From Pampus argenteus (lineage: Eukaryota; Chordata; Actinopteri; Scombriformes; Stromateidae): a stretch of 64,000 bases of DNA. Of this stretch, positions 39,561 to 49,790 are shown one piece after another. The stretch is taken from the NCBI GenBank assembly GCA_036937835.1, contig CM072862.1:11243501-11307500 (forward strand). Direction: 5' to 3'. The first letter of the stretch is position 1; the number at the start of each line of letters is the position of its first letter. The notes beneath the pieces are model-generated. The model searched no databases. It was not told where the DNA came from and was given only the letters and a program-made list of their open reading frames with translations. Made by a program: the position numbers and the translations under genes.

Positions 39561-42500
39561 AAGTTTTGTTTGAGGTAAATATGTGTCATATGCGTAATAT
39601 GTAATCATGTGATCACTTGTCAATACAAAAATATTTATATTGCAGCCCTAAGTGCTTTGAATTGCATAAAATGTCAGATTTCCTGTTACAAGTTAAAGGA
39701 GGTATATGCTGTATCTTATTCAATCTTGAGTGAACAAGAGTGAATTTTGAATAATAATAATTCTGACAAAGGCATAGGCAGATTTACTAATATAATATAA
39801 TGTAATGCAATTTTCAATCAAGAACCACCCATGTGAACAAAATCACAAGTGACTTTCACAAAGGGAATTTGTGTCATTCATCAAAGTGAAATTCATGAGT
39901 GGACCTGTTGCATGTGTCATGTACAGTCTGCTTTTCCCCACAGGACAGATAAAACCCTTTTTGACCGGATAGCAGTTTGCCTTTAATTTGAATGAATTTG
40001 GAATTTATACAGACTAACTTAAAATTTAGATAAAATATATAACTTAGATAAACTTAATGCAAAATGAATATTCTGTTTACCACATCATCATCATGACATA
40101 GCAATTCAGAGAGATTTATCTTAGGTTTTATGATTTCTTTGACATATTGCAGCACAGCAACTTATACATTTCAGTAGCTGTTAAGGAAATTTTCTCAGTC
40201 CAACCGCTGCCAACTGCAAACTTCTCAGAAAAACTATATGAAAATGTTCTTACATGAGGACCATTGTTTTGTGTAGTTATCTGAGTTTAGGATAGCTTGT
40301 TTGTAAAGTGCAGGATTACATTGTCACATTGTTCCTGGAATCACATTCATCTATTTGCTGGATTACAGATAGAGCCACTTTACAAACACTCACTTTCCCA
40401 TTTATTTTGAATTGTATTGAGCCAGAATGGAGCTCAGGCTTCCTTATTTGTCAGCGAGTACACATTTTACCATCAACGTAAGAGCAACAAATTGCATATA
40501 TTAGTACCTGTTTTTTTATATTGCTTTTGTGATTGTTAAGGGCCTTTGGTTAGGTGCAACAACGACGGGTTGAAAATAGAAGACAAGCAAAGGGAGGTAT
40601 CAGAGGATCGATTGTACCTCATCTTGTTAGATGATGGCAATCCTGAATACAAAGTGTCAGTAGGCATTTTTAGCCTTTTTTATTTTAATTTATATGTAAT
40701 TTACTTGAATGTAGTCTGCTAAGCATACTCTCCACTCGTGATGTGCCTTATCTGCAGACACAAAATAAGACACACTGCATAAACAATTTCAACTAACAAT
40801 GTCAATGTCAAATAATTTATCAGTGAGCACTGGAGTTGTTGTTAAGCTGCCTAACTTAGTGGGATCTTGATAATAGCTGGTCATCTGTTTTTCTTCCTGA
40901 ATTATTGTAGCTGGACCAGGAGTTTGCACCAGCATCCTTCATTTCATTAGCTTGTCTGACCTTTAGCCCATCCAACCTTTATGCCAAGATCACAGAGCAT
41001 CCTTAAAATGCCATGGTGACTGTTGGTGCATGCGGCATATGCTACTGCAGCATTTCCACCAGCGCAGTCCAGCCTCCAACAACATCAATTCCACTTATGT
41101 ATATTATACCCATGAGGAGGGTTATACTGCTCCCTGCTTGTTTATTTATGTAAACCTATTATACTTATCATCCACAGCAATGTGTAACCTATAGGAGTGC
41201 AGCCATTAGTCTAACTGCATTACAATTTGACTGCTGGAAGTCAGACATATTACATGATTGATTCCCGGCCTGGCAAAACACATTACAATAACTATAAAGG
41301 AGGGCTTTGTTATCGCTACAAAGTGTAATTGTTTGCACCGACAGGACTATTGTTTTGACACTGATAGAGCCCTAACTCTATTATCGGATGTGTTGCTATC
41401 CCATATCAAATCAATGCTGTATATTACATAGAAAATTGTGCAAGATAAAGATTGCAGGAACACAGCAAGTCTCCACTATATTTAACTAAAATAATGTATC
41501 ACCTCCACAATTCAGGTGGATTTGGATCAAAGCACAATTGGATGCCCTTTAATGTTCGGATATATTTCTTCCTGCCTGTCATGCAGAGCAAGCAGAGCTT
41601 TATACCTGTAAACCACACATTAGTTAGCTTATTTGCACATCTCCATACACAGTGACACACTTGGAAGATGTGATTCAACTAAAAAATAAAAGCTATCTAA
41701 ATGGAAGCTAGGAGAAATGACTAAAGCACACACCTATCCTCATACAGAACATGTAATGATATACTGTAATTGTGATGAAAGCAACTTGGTGATGCAATTC
41801 ACATTTCTGGGATATGAATTATAATGACAGCATTGCAGGCAGGCTTTTGAATAATTGAATTCAATAAATAATAAATAAATAATATTTTTTTTCAATATCA
41901 AATATACCATTCTACTTTAAAAAGATAATAAAATTATTTTAATGGATATCATATTAACGGTATTATAAATACACAAGGATGAAATGGAAATTAAAACACA
42001 CATGTTTTAAAAAAAGAAATTGCCTATTTTTGCTATGGTGATAGCACGGTAGTAAAAACAATTAATAAATAGATAGCCACAAGAGGACAGTTCCATGTAC
42101 TGTGCACTTAAAAACAGGCATCTACATAAACACAAGCAGACAACTAGATTAGCAGTTTGTGTAAACAGAGAGAGAAAGACTGGTAGCCAAGATGTTAGGC
42201 AGACAGACTGAGAACAGAGAGACAGGCCAAAAGAGAGAAAAACAGAACTGAGAGACAGATGCATTGAATGATTGTCACATGGACAAACAAATGAAAAAAA
42301 TGAAAGCTGGGCAGACAGTCAGCCACATACAGCCAGTCATCATCTAGCAGGACAAACAGGATATCACACGCCATTCACATTAAGACAATATTATTTCCAA
42401 AACTGAGGCGGGGAAAAAAAAAAAGAGAAATTTATGCCAAATGCAAATTCCATCACAGTAATATTGCTGTCATGTGTGAATTTAATATATCTTTGTGGCT

Positions 42501-42669
42501 CTGTAAATGACACTGAAACTCATTAGTCTCAAAATGCCAAAATGTCATACTGCATGAGACCTGAGTGCCAAATAATATTAATTGTCACGTGTCTTTGAAT
42601 CTTGCCACTGGGTGGAGTTGTCTTTGGGAGACAATAAGCACCTTTCAAGTAGTAAGTGTAGCACTCACA
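39561..42669. other. Gene-free stretch
   Basis: AT-rich tract at 41,845-41,960 made of AATA units. No gene or RNA recognised. Confidence 0.5.
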
Positions 42670-42677
42670 CGTGTAGA
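42670..42677. other. 8-bp target-site duplication, left of hAT copy 1
   Basis: CGTGTAGA lies immediately outside the left terminus and is repeated exactly at 44,127-44,134. An 8-bp duplication is the hallmark length for hAT insertion. Confidence 0.9.
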
Positions 42678-42888
42678 CAGTGGCGCAAAAAGTGGGTATG
42701 CACTATATGCGGCGCATAGGGGCGCCGCGTTAGAGGGGGCGCCAAAGCGATGGGGGAACAATAATTTCGAGTCGGCATTTTCTGTATTTAACAGCTGTTT
42801 GTGTATGTGTAAATGATATGATCAATAACAGAGGGGCATGTCACTAATTAGGCGCCCCTTCGCTCCCTCACCTCTCCTCTCCTCCTCT

Positions 42889-42925
<37 letters not shown>

Positions 42926-42996
42926 TAAGCGTTCCAGTGCGCGCCCCTCCGGGCACGCGCTGGCGCGGTTTTTTTTCCATTCATTTGAATCGCGTT

Positions 42997-43128
42997 GTCA
43001 CAGCTAAAGATGGAGAGGCAGAAAAAAAGCTGTCCAGAGCACAAAGCAGAAAACGGAAGAGGGAGAAGGAGAAAGGTTTGGAGGGGATGAAAAAAAGCTT
43101 TTCGAGGTGGTTGAAAGACAGTGGTTAA
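42997..43128 (+). pseudogene. hAT transposase N-terminal remnant, copy 1
   Basis: The frame reads KLSRAQSRKRKREKEKG and ends KKSFSRWLKDSG before a stop. ZMYM1-like hAT transposases commonly start with a KxSGAQxRKxxKE-type basic segment followed by a short hydrophobic/basic piece (SLxKFL), which this matches. No ATG lies at the expected position in frame. The 96-codon frame starting at 42,838 runs through the CA repeat and is not a believable start. Confidence 0.6.
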
Positions 43129-43469
43129 GTTATGTCAGTGTATCAAGAGGAGGCTTGTAAATATTCAGGATAGCAAAGCTACTAGCAAAACGACAGGTCC
43201 AACTGTGGGAGGAAGGACTTGATACACGTTCTTCATTCTTTCAAAACTTCACTTTATTTAGATGTCAGGAATATGGTTTCATTTAGTGACGTTTTAGATT
43301 AGTTTCCAATGAGATATTATTGATATAACTGCCTCTGTGTCAGTTGATGTTTAATATAAGTTCCTACTTATTTTGTTTTTGGTTCCTACCTACCTGCATG
43401 TAAGTTAATGATGATGATAATTCCAGCACTGGTCATCATAAAAAGGAACCAGAGAGGCACTTTAGGTGC

Positions 43470-43970
43470 ATGGTTTTCAATGTTATTGTCGACACAGTCC
43501 TGCAAGAGTTGTCTGACAGGTTTTCCAATCTTCAGCTTGTGTCTGAGAAATTTAAATTCATCACTAAAATGGAGCACATGACACAAGCTGAGCTGGAGGA
43601 ATCAGTTACCAGATATGCCCTGACTACCTGTGATGTTTCCAGAGATATCATTCAAGAAATGTACCCAGCAAGCCGTCTACTGAAGGGTTACAAGGCTCTT
43701 GAGAAGTTGAATTTCCTCATACAGGAGAATCTTGATTTGGTGTTCCCAAATTTGACAGTAGCCCTTAGAGTATTCCTGACCATGCCTCTGACGGTTGCAT
43801 CTGCAGAAAGATCCTTCAGTAAGCTGAAGCTTATCAAAACATACCTTCGTTCAAGTATGAGCAATGATCGCCTCACCCAGGGCACGACATGTAACAATTT
43901 AGTGGTAGGTAGAGGACTTATTTATGTTATTACATTGTTATACATTATTTTTTGTGTTTTATTGAGCTGA
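43470..43970 (+). pseudogene. hAT transposase C-terminal dimerisation remnant, copy 1
   Basis: A 166-codon frame. Residues about 88-136 contain FLTMPLTVASAERSFSKLKL followed by IKTYLRSSMSNDRL, the diagnostic hAT C-terminal dimerisation motif. After DRL the usual hydrophobic ending is replaced by an unrelated tail whose last 18 residues are strongly hydrophobic. The catalytic domain is absent. The ATG here is simply the first in frame. A protein, if made, could dimerise with full-length transposase but could not catalyse. Whether it is expressed is unknown. Confidence 0.8.
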
Positions 43971-44126
43971 TAACCTGCTGTAATACATAAAACAAAAGTC
44001 TGTAATAAAAGTCTAATATTTTATAAGTCCATGAATAAATAAGATGTATACACGTAAACATTGAAGGGGGGGGGGCACCTGCAATGTGTCTGCATATCCC
44101 TCAGAAAGGAGGTAGTTGCGCCCCTG

Positions 44127-44327
44127 CGTGTAGAGTGACTATAACAATTTTTTCACTGGACCATTGTTTTAGTATGTTATGGTAAGATATTGTTGCATCT
44201 TTAAGATAGCATATGGTGTGATTGATTACGCTTGCTGAATTGATAGAATTCATTTCATTTTCAACATTTCACTGCAAGAGTTAAAACAAAACAGCCCGTA
44301 AAACTATAAACTACAGAAACTATCACA
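44127..44327. repeat. Right flank of hAT copy 1, duplicated at 53,854-54,054
   Basis: These 201 bp start with the right target-site duplication CGTGTAGA and read identically after hAT copy 2. The match ends at TATCACA: here the sequence continues AAGTCC (a hAT 3' fragment), there it continues GGGATAC. Position 44,327/44,328 is therefore a rearrangement junction. Confidence 0.92.
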
Positions 44328-44429
44328 AGTCCATGAATAAATAAGATGTATACACGTAAACATTGAAGGGGGGGGGGGCACCTGTAATGTGTCTGCATAT
44401 CCCTCAGAAAGGAGGTAGTTGCGCCCCTG
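44328..44429 (+). mobile_element. Solo 3' end of the hAT element
   Basis: About 102 bp matching 44,028-44,126 of copy 1, from AGTCCATGAATAAATAAG to the terminal TTGCGCCCCTG. It has an 11-G run like copy 2 and one private change (CCTGTAATG for CCTGCAATG). The flank that follows is CTGTAGGT, different from the other copies. It directly abuts the satellite. Confidence 0.92.
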
Positions 44430-44609
44430 CTGTAGGTGATTAGTGCAGTGTAACAGTGCAGCGCAGTGAGACAATGCAGTACAACAAATGCAGTGAAGCG
44501 AAACAATGCAGTGCAACAAATGCAGTGAAAGTAACAATGCAGTGCAATAAATGCAGTGAAACGTAACAGTGCAGTGTGTAAAATGCAGTGCAATAAATGC
44601 AGTGTAACG

Positions 44610-46899
44610 TAACAGGGCAGTGCGTAAAATGCAGTGCAATAAATGCAGTGTAACGTAACAATGCAGTGCAATAAATGCAGTGTAACGTAACAATGCAGTG
44701 CGTAAAATGCAGTGTAACGTAACAATGCAGTGCGCAAAATGCAGTGAAATGTAACTGTGCAGTGCGTAAAATGCAGTGCGATAAATGCAGTGTAACGTAA
44801 CAATGCAGTGCGTAAAATGCAGTGTAACGTAACAATGCAGTGCGTAAAATGCAGTGAAGCGTAACAGTGCAGTGTGTTAAATGCAGTGAAACGTAACAGT
44901 GCAGTGCGTAAAATGCAGTGCAATAAATGCAGTGTAACGTAACAATGCAGTGCGTAAAATGCAGTGCAATAAATGCAGTGTGACGTAACAATGCAGTGCA
45001 ATAAATGTAGTGTAACGTAACAATGCAGTGCGTAAAATGCAGTGAAGCGTAACAGTGCAGTGCGTAAAATGCAGTGCAATAAATGCAGTGTAACGTAACA
45101 ATGCAGTGCAATAAATGCAGTGTAACGTAACAATGCAGTGCGTAAAATGCAGTGTAACGTAACAATGCAGTGCGCAAAATGCAGTGAAATGTAACAGTGC
45201 AGTGTGTAAAATGCAGTGCGATAAATGCAGTGTAACGTAACAATGCAGTGCGTAAAATGCAGTGTAACGTAACAATGCAGTGCGCAAAATGCAGTGAAAT
45301 GTAACAGTGCAGTGCGTAAAATGCAGTGCGATAAATGCAGTGTAACGTAACAATGCAGTGCGTAAAATGCAGTGTAACGTAACAATGCAGTGCGTAAAAT
45401 GCAGTGAAGCGTAACAGTGCAGTGTGTTAAATGCAGTGAAACGTAACAGTGCAGTGCGTAAAATGCAGTGCAATAAATGCAGTGTAACGTAACAATGCAG
45501 TGCGTAAAATGCAGTGCAATAAATGCAGTGTGACGTAACAATGCAGTGCAATAAATGTAGTGTAACGTAACAATGCAGTGCGTAAAATGCAGTGAAGCGT
45601 AACAGTGCAGTGTGTTAAATGCAGTGAAACGTAACAATGCAGTCCGCAAAATGCAGTGAAATGTAACAGTGCAGTGCGTAAAATGCAGTGCGATAAATGC
45701 AGTGTAACGTAACAATGCAGTGCAACAAATGCAGTGTAACGTAACAATGCAGTGCAATAAATGCAGTGTAACGTAACAATGCAGTGCGTAAAATGCAGTG
45801 AAACGTAACAGTGCAGTGCGTAAAATGCAGTGTAACGTAACAATGCTGTGCGCAAAATGCAGTGAAATGTAACAGTGCAGTGTGTAAAATGCAGTGTAAC
45901 GTAACAATGCAGTGCGTAAAATGCAGTGAAGCGTAACAGTGCAGTGCGATAAATGCAGTGTAGCGTAACAATGCAGTGCGTAAAATGCAGTGTAACGTAA
46001 CAATGCAGTGCGTGAAATGCAGTGGAGCGTAACAGTGCAGTGTGTTAAATGCAGTGAAACGTAACAGTGCAGTGCGTAAAATGCAGTGCAATAAATGCAG
46101 TGTAACGTAACAATGCAGTGCGTAAAATGCAGTGCAATAAATGCAGTGTGACGTAACAATGCAGTGCAATAAATGTAGTGTAACGTAACAATGCAGTGCG
46201 TAAAATGCAGTGAAGCGTAACAGTGCAGTGTGTTAAATGCAGTGAAACGTAACAATGCAGTCCGCAAAATGCAGTGAAATGTAACAGTGCAGTGCGTAAA
46301 ATGCAGTGCGATAAATGCAGTGTAACGTAACAATGCAGTGCAACAAATGCAGTGTAACGTAACAATGCAGTGCAATAAATGCAGTGTAACGTAACAATGC
46401 AGTGCGTAAAATGCAGTGAAACGTAACAGTGCAGTGCGTAAAATGCAGTGTAACGTAACAATGCTGTGCGCAAAATGCAGTGAAATGTAACAGTGCAGTG
46501 TGTAAAATGCAGTGTAACGTAACAATGCAGTGCGTAAAATGCAGTGAAGCGTAACAGTGCAGTGTGTAAAATGCAGTGTAACGTAACAATGCAGTGCGTA
46601 AAATGCAGTGTAACGTAACAATGCAGTGCGTAAAATGCAGTGGAGCGTAACAGTGCAGTGTGTTAAATGCAGTGAAACGTAACAGTGCAGTGCGTAAAAT
46701 GCAGTGCAATAAATGCAGTGTAACGTAACAATGCAGTGCGTAAAATGCAGTGCAATAAATGCAGTGTGACGTAACAATGCAGTGCAATAAATGTAGTGTA
46801 ACGTAACAATGCAGTGCGTAAAATGCAGTGAAGCGTAACAGTGCAGTGTGTTAAATGCAGTGAAACGTAACAATGCAGTCCGCAAAATGCAGTGAAATG
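44610..46899. repeat. 2,290-bp super-repeat, block 1
   Basis: Rare variants in this block recur exactly 2,290 bp downstream. Examples are GTAACTGTGC at 44,751 and 47,041, TGACGTAACA at 44,981 and 47,271, AGTCCGC at 45,641 and 47,931, and the T of GCTGTGCG at 45,847 and 48,137. The left limit is near 44,610, where the match fails. Confidence 0.9.
45551..46787. repeat. 618-bp higher-order units within block 1
   Basis: Within each block marker variants recur at 618 bp: TGACGTAACA at 45,531, 46,149 and 46,767; the C of AGTCCGC at 45,644, 46,262 and 46,880; GCTGTGCG at 45,847 and 46,465. A related shorter spacing of 550 bp separates the first TGACGTAACA (44,981) from the second, a difference of 68 bp, which fits loss or gain of whole monomers. 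The same pattern is copied in block 2, where a further 618-bp step reaches 49,373. Confidence 0.9.
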
Positions 46900-49190
46900 T
46901 AACAGTGCAGTGCGTAAAATGCAGTGCAATAAATGCAGTGTAACGTAACAATGCAGTGCAATAAATGCAGTGTAACGTAACAATGCAGTGCGTAAAATGC
47001 AGTGTAACGTAACAATGCAGTGCGCAAAATGCAGTGAAATGTAACTGTGCAGTGCGTAAAATGCAGTGCGATAAATGCAGTGTAACGTAACAATGCAGTG
47101 CGTAAAATGCAGTGTAACGTAACAATGCAGTGCGTAAAATGCAGTGAAGCGTAACAGTGCAGTGTGTTAAATGCAGTGAAACGTAACAGTGCAGTGCGTA
47201 AAATGCAGTGCAATAAATGCAGTGTAACGTAACAATGCAGTGCGTAAAATGCAGTGCAATAAATGCAGTGTGACGTAACAATGCAGTGCAATAAATGTAG
47301 TGTAACGTAACAATGCAGTGCGTAAAATGCAGTGAAGCGTAACAGTGCAGTGCGTAAAATGCAGTGCAATAAATGCAGTGTAACGTAACAATGCAGTGCA
47401 ATAAATGCAGTGTAACGTAACAATGCAGTGCGTAAAATGCAGTGTAACGTAACAATGCAGTGCGCAAAATGCAGTGAAATGTAACAGTGCAGTGTGTAAA
47501 ATGCAGTGCGATAAATGCAGTGTAACGTAACAATGCAGTGCGTAAAATGCAGTGTAACGTAACAATGCAGTGCGCAAAATGCAGTGAAATGTAACAGTGC
47601 AGTGCGTAAAATGCAGTGCGATAAATGCAGTGTAACGTAACAATGCAGTGCGTAAAATGCAGTGTAACGTAACAATGCAGTGCGTAAAATGCAGTGAAGC
47701 GTAACAGTGCAGTGTGTTAAATGCAGTGAAACGTAACAGTGCAGTGCGTAAAATGCAGTGCAATAAATGCAGTGTAACGTAACAATGCAGTGCGTAAAAT
47801 GCAGTGCAATAAATGCAGTGTGACGTAACAATGCAGTGCAATAAATGTAGTGTAACGTAACAATGCAGTGCGTAAAATGCAGTGAAGCGTAACAGTGCAG
47901 TGTGTTAAATGCAGTGAAACGTAACAATGCAGTCCGCAAAATGCAGTGAAATGTAACAGTGCAGTGCGTAAAATGCAGTGCGATAAATGCAGTGTAACGT
48001 AACAATGCAGTGCAACAAATGCAGTGTAACGTAACAATGCAGTGCAATAAATGCAGTGTAACGTAACAATGCAGTGCGTAAAATGCAGTGAAACGTAACA
48101 GTGCAGTGCGTAAAATGCAGTGTAACGTAACAATGCTGTGCGCAAAATGCAGTGAAATGTAACAGTGCAGTGTGTAAAATGCAGTGTAACGTAACAATGC
48201 AGTGCGTAAAATGCAGTGAAGCGTAACAGTGCAGTGCGATAAATGCAGTGTAGCGTAACAATGCAGTGCGTAAAATGCAGTGTAACGTAACAATGCAGTG
48301 CGTGAAATGCAGTGGAGCGTAACAGTGCAGTGTGTTAAATGCAGTGAAACGTAACAGTGCAGTGCGTAAAATGCAGTGCAATAAATGCAGTGTAACGTAA
48401 CAATTCAGTGCGTAAAATGCAGTGCAATAAATGCAGTGTGACGTAACAATGCAGTGCAATAAATGTAGTGTAACGTAACAATGCAGTGCGTAAAATGCAG
48501 TGAAGCGTAACAGTGCAGTGTGTTAAATGCAGTGAAACGTAACAATGCAGTCCGCAAAATGCAGTGAAATGTAACAGTGCAGTGCGTAAAATGCAGTGCG
48601 ATAAATGCAGTGTAACGTAACAATGCAGTGCAACAAATGCAGTGTAACGTAACAATGCAGTGCAATAAATGCAGTGTAACGTAACAATGCAGTGCGTAAA
48701 ATGCAGTGAAACGTAACAGTGCAGTGCGTAAAATGCAGTGTAACGTAACAATGCTGTGCGCAAAATGCAGTGAAATGTAACAGTGCAGTGTGTAAAATGC
48801 AGTGTAACGTAACAATGCAGTGCGTAAAATGCAGTGAAGCGTAACAGTGCAGTGTGTAAAATGCAGTGTAACGTAACAATGCAGTGCGTAAAATGCAGTG
48901 TAACGTAACAATGCAGTGCGTAAAATGCAGTGGAGCGTAACAGTGCAGTGTGTTAAATGCAGTGAAACGTAACAGTGCAGTGCGTAAAATGCAGTGCAAT
49001 AAATGCAGTGTAACGTAACAATGCAGTGCGTAAAATGCAGTGCAATAAATGCAGTGTGACGTAACAATGCAGTGCAATAAATGTAGTGTAACGTAACAAT
49101 GCAGTGCGTAAAATGCAGTGAAGCGTAACAGTGCAGTGTGTTAAATGCAGTGAAACGTAACAATGCAGTCCGCAAAATGCAGTGAAATGT
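46900..49190. repeat. 2,290-bp super-repeat, block 2
   Basis: Tandem copy of block 1 with very few differences; one is CAATTCAGTG at 48,401-48,410 in place of CAATGCAGTG. The match to the following sequence fails soon after 49,200, so there are two blocks only. Confidence 0.88.
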
Positions 49191-49790
49191 AACAGTGCAG
49201 TGCGTAAAATGCAGTGCGATAAATGCAGTGTAACGTAACAATGCAGTGCAACAAATGCAGTGTAACGTAACAATGCAGTGCAATAAATGCAGTGTAACGT
49301 AACAATGCAGTGCGTAAAATGCAGTGAAACGTAACAGTGCAGTGCGTAAAATGCAGTGTAACGTAACAATGCTGTGCGCAAAATGCAGTGAAATGTAACA
49401 GTGCAGTGTGTAAAATGCAGTGTAACGTAACAATGCAGTGCGTAAAATGCAGTGAAGCGTAACAGTGCAGTGTGTAAAATGCAGTGTAACGTAACAATGC
49501 AGTGCGTAAAATGCAGTGAAGCGTAACAGTGCAGTGTGTTAAATGCAGTGAAACGTAACATTGCGGTGTGTTAAATGCAGTGCGATAAATGCAGTGTAAC
49601 GTGACAATGCAGTGCGTAGAATGCAGTGAAACGTAACAGTGCAGCGAAACAAAAAACGTCAAAGCAGTGCAGCAGTGCAGTACAGTGCAGCAGTGCTGTA
49701 CAGTGCAGCAGTGCAGTGCAGCAGTGCAGTGCAGCAGTGCAGTGCAGTGCAGCAATGCAGTGCAGCAATGCAATGCAACAATGCTGTCGG

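Larger units (their letters stand above)
42678..44126 (+). mobile_element. hAT DNA transposon, copy 1, internally deleted
   Basis: The element is 1,449 bp. It begins CAGTGGCGCAAAAAG and ends with the complement of CAGGGGCGCAACTACC. CAGNGGCG ends are typical of hAT5/ZMYM1-like elements. It is flanked by a perfect 8-bp CGTGTAGA duplication, so both ends are the true termini. Inside are a (CA)n run (42,891-42,923), a lysine/arginine-rich N-terminal coding remnant, a C-terminal dimerisation remnant and a G10 run at 44,066-44,075. The RNase-H-like DDE core and its zinc-finger region are missing, so it is a non-autonomous derivative that could only move with help from a full-length relative. Confidence 0.93.
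44430..49790. repeat. Hierarchical satellite of 14- and 18-bp monomers
   Basis: About 5.36 kb of tandem repeats. Nearly every monomer starts RTGCAGTG and is either 14 bp (RTGCAGTG plus CGTAAA, CAATAA, TGTTAA, CGCAAA, CGATAA or similar) or 18 bp (RTGCAGTG plus TAACGTAACA, AAACGTAACA, AAGCGTAACA or similar). Shared rare variants show longer periods of 618 bp and 2,290 bp. The right edge (about 49,640-49,790) degrades into CAGTGCAGCAGTG units. No stop codons occur in long stretches of minus-strand frames, giving overlapping open frames of up to 1,090 codons in different phases. These are by-products of the repeat and show no sign of being genes. Confidence 0.97.

Noticed and set aside
43386..43897. 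Minus-strand frames inside the hAT copies (also 53,112-53,623)
   Set aside because: They are antisense shadows of the transposase C-terminal frame.
44261..47533. A single 1,090-codon minus-strand gene
   Set aside because: It lies in the satellite, several phases are open over the same bases, the translation is only a low-complexity repeat, and the frame runs on into unrelated DNA.
44430..49790. CRISPR-like array
   Set aside because: The spacer-sized parts are not unique, unit lengths are 14 and 18 bp, and the setting is vertebrate with no cas genes.
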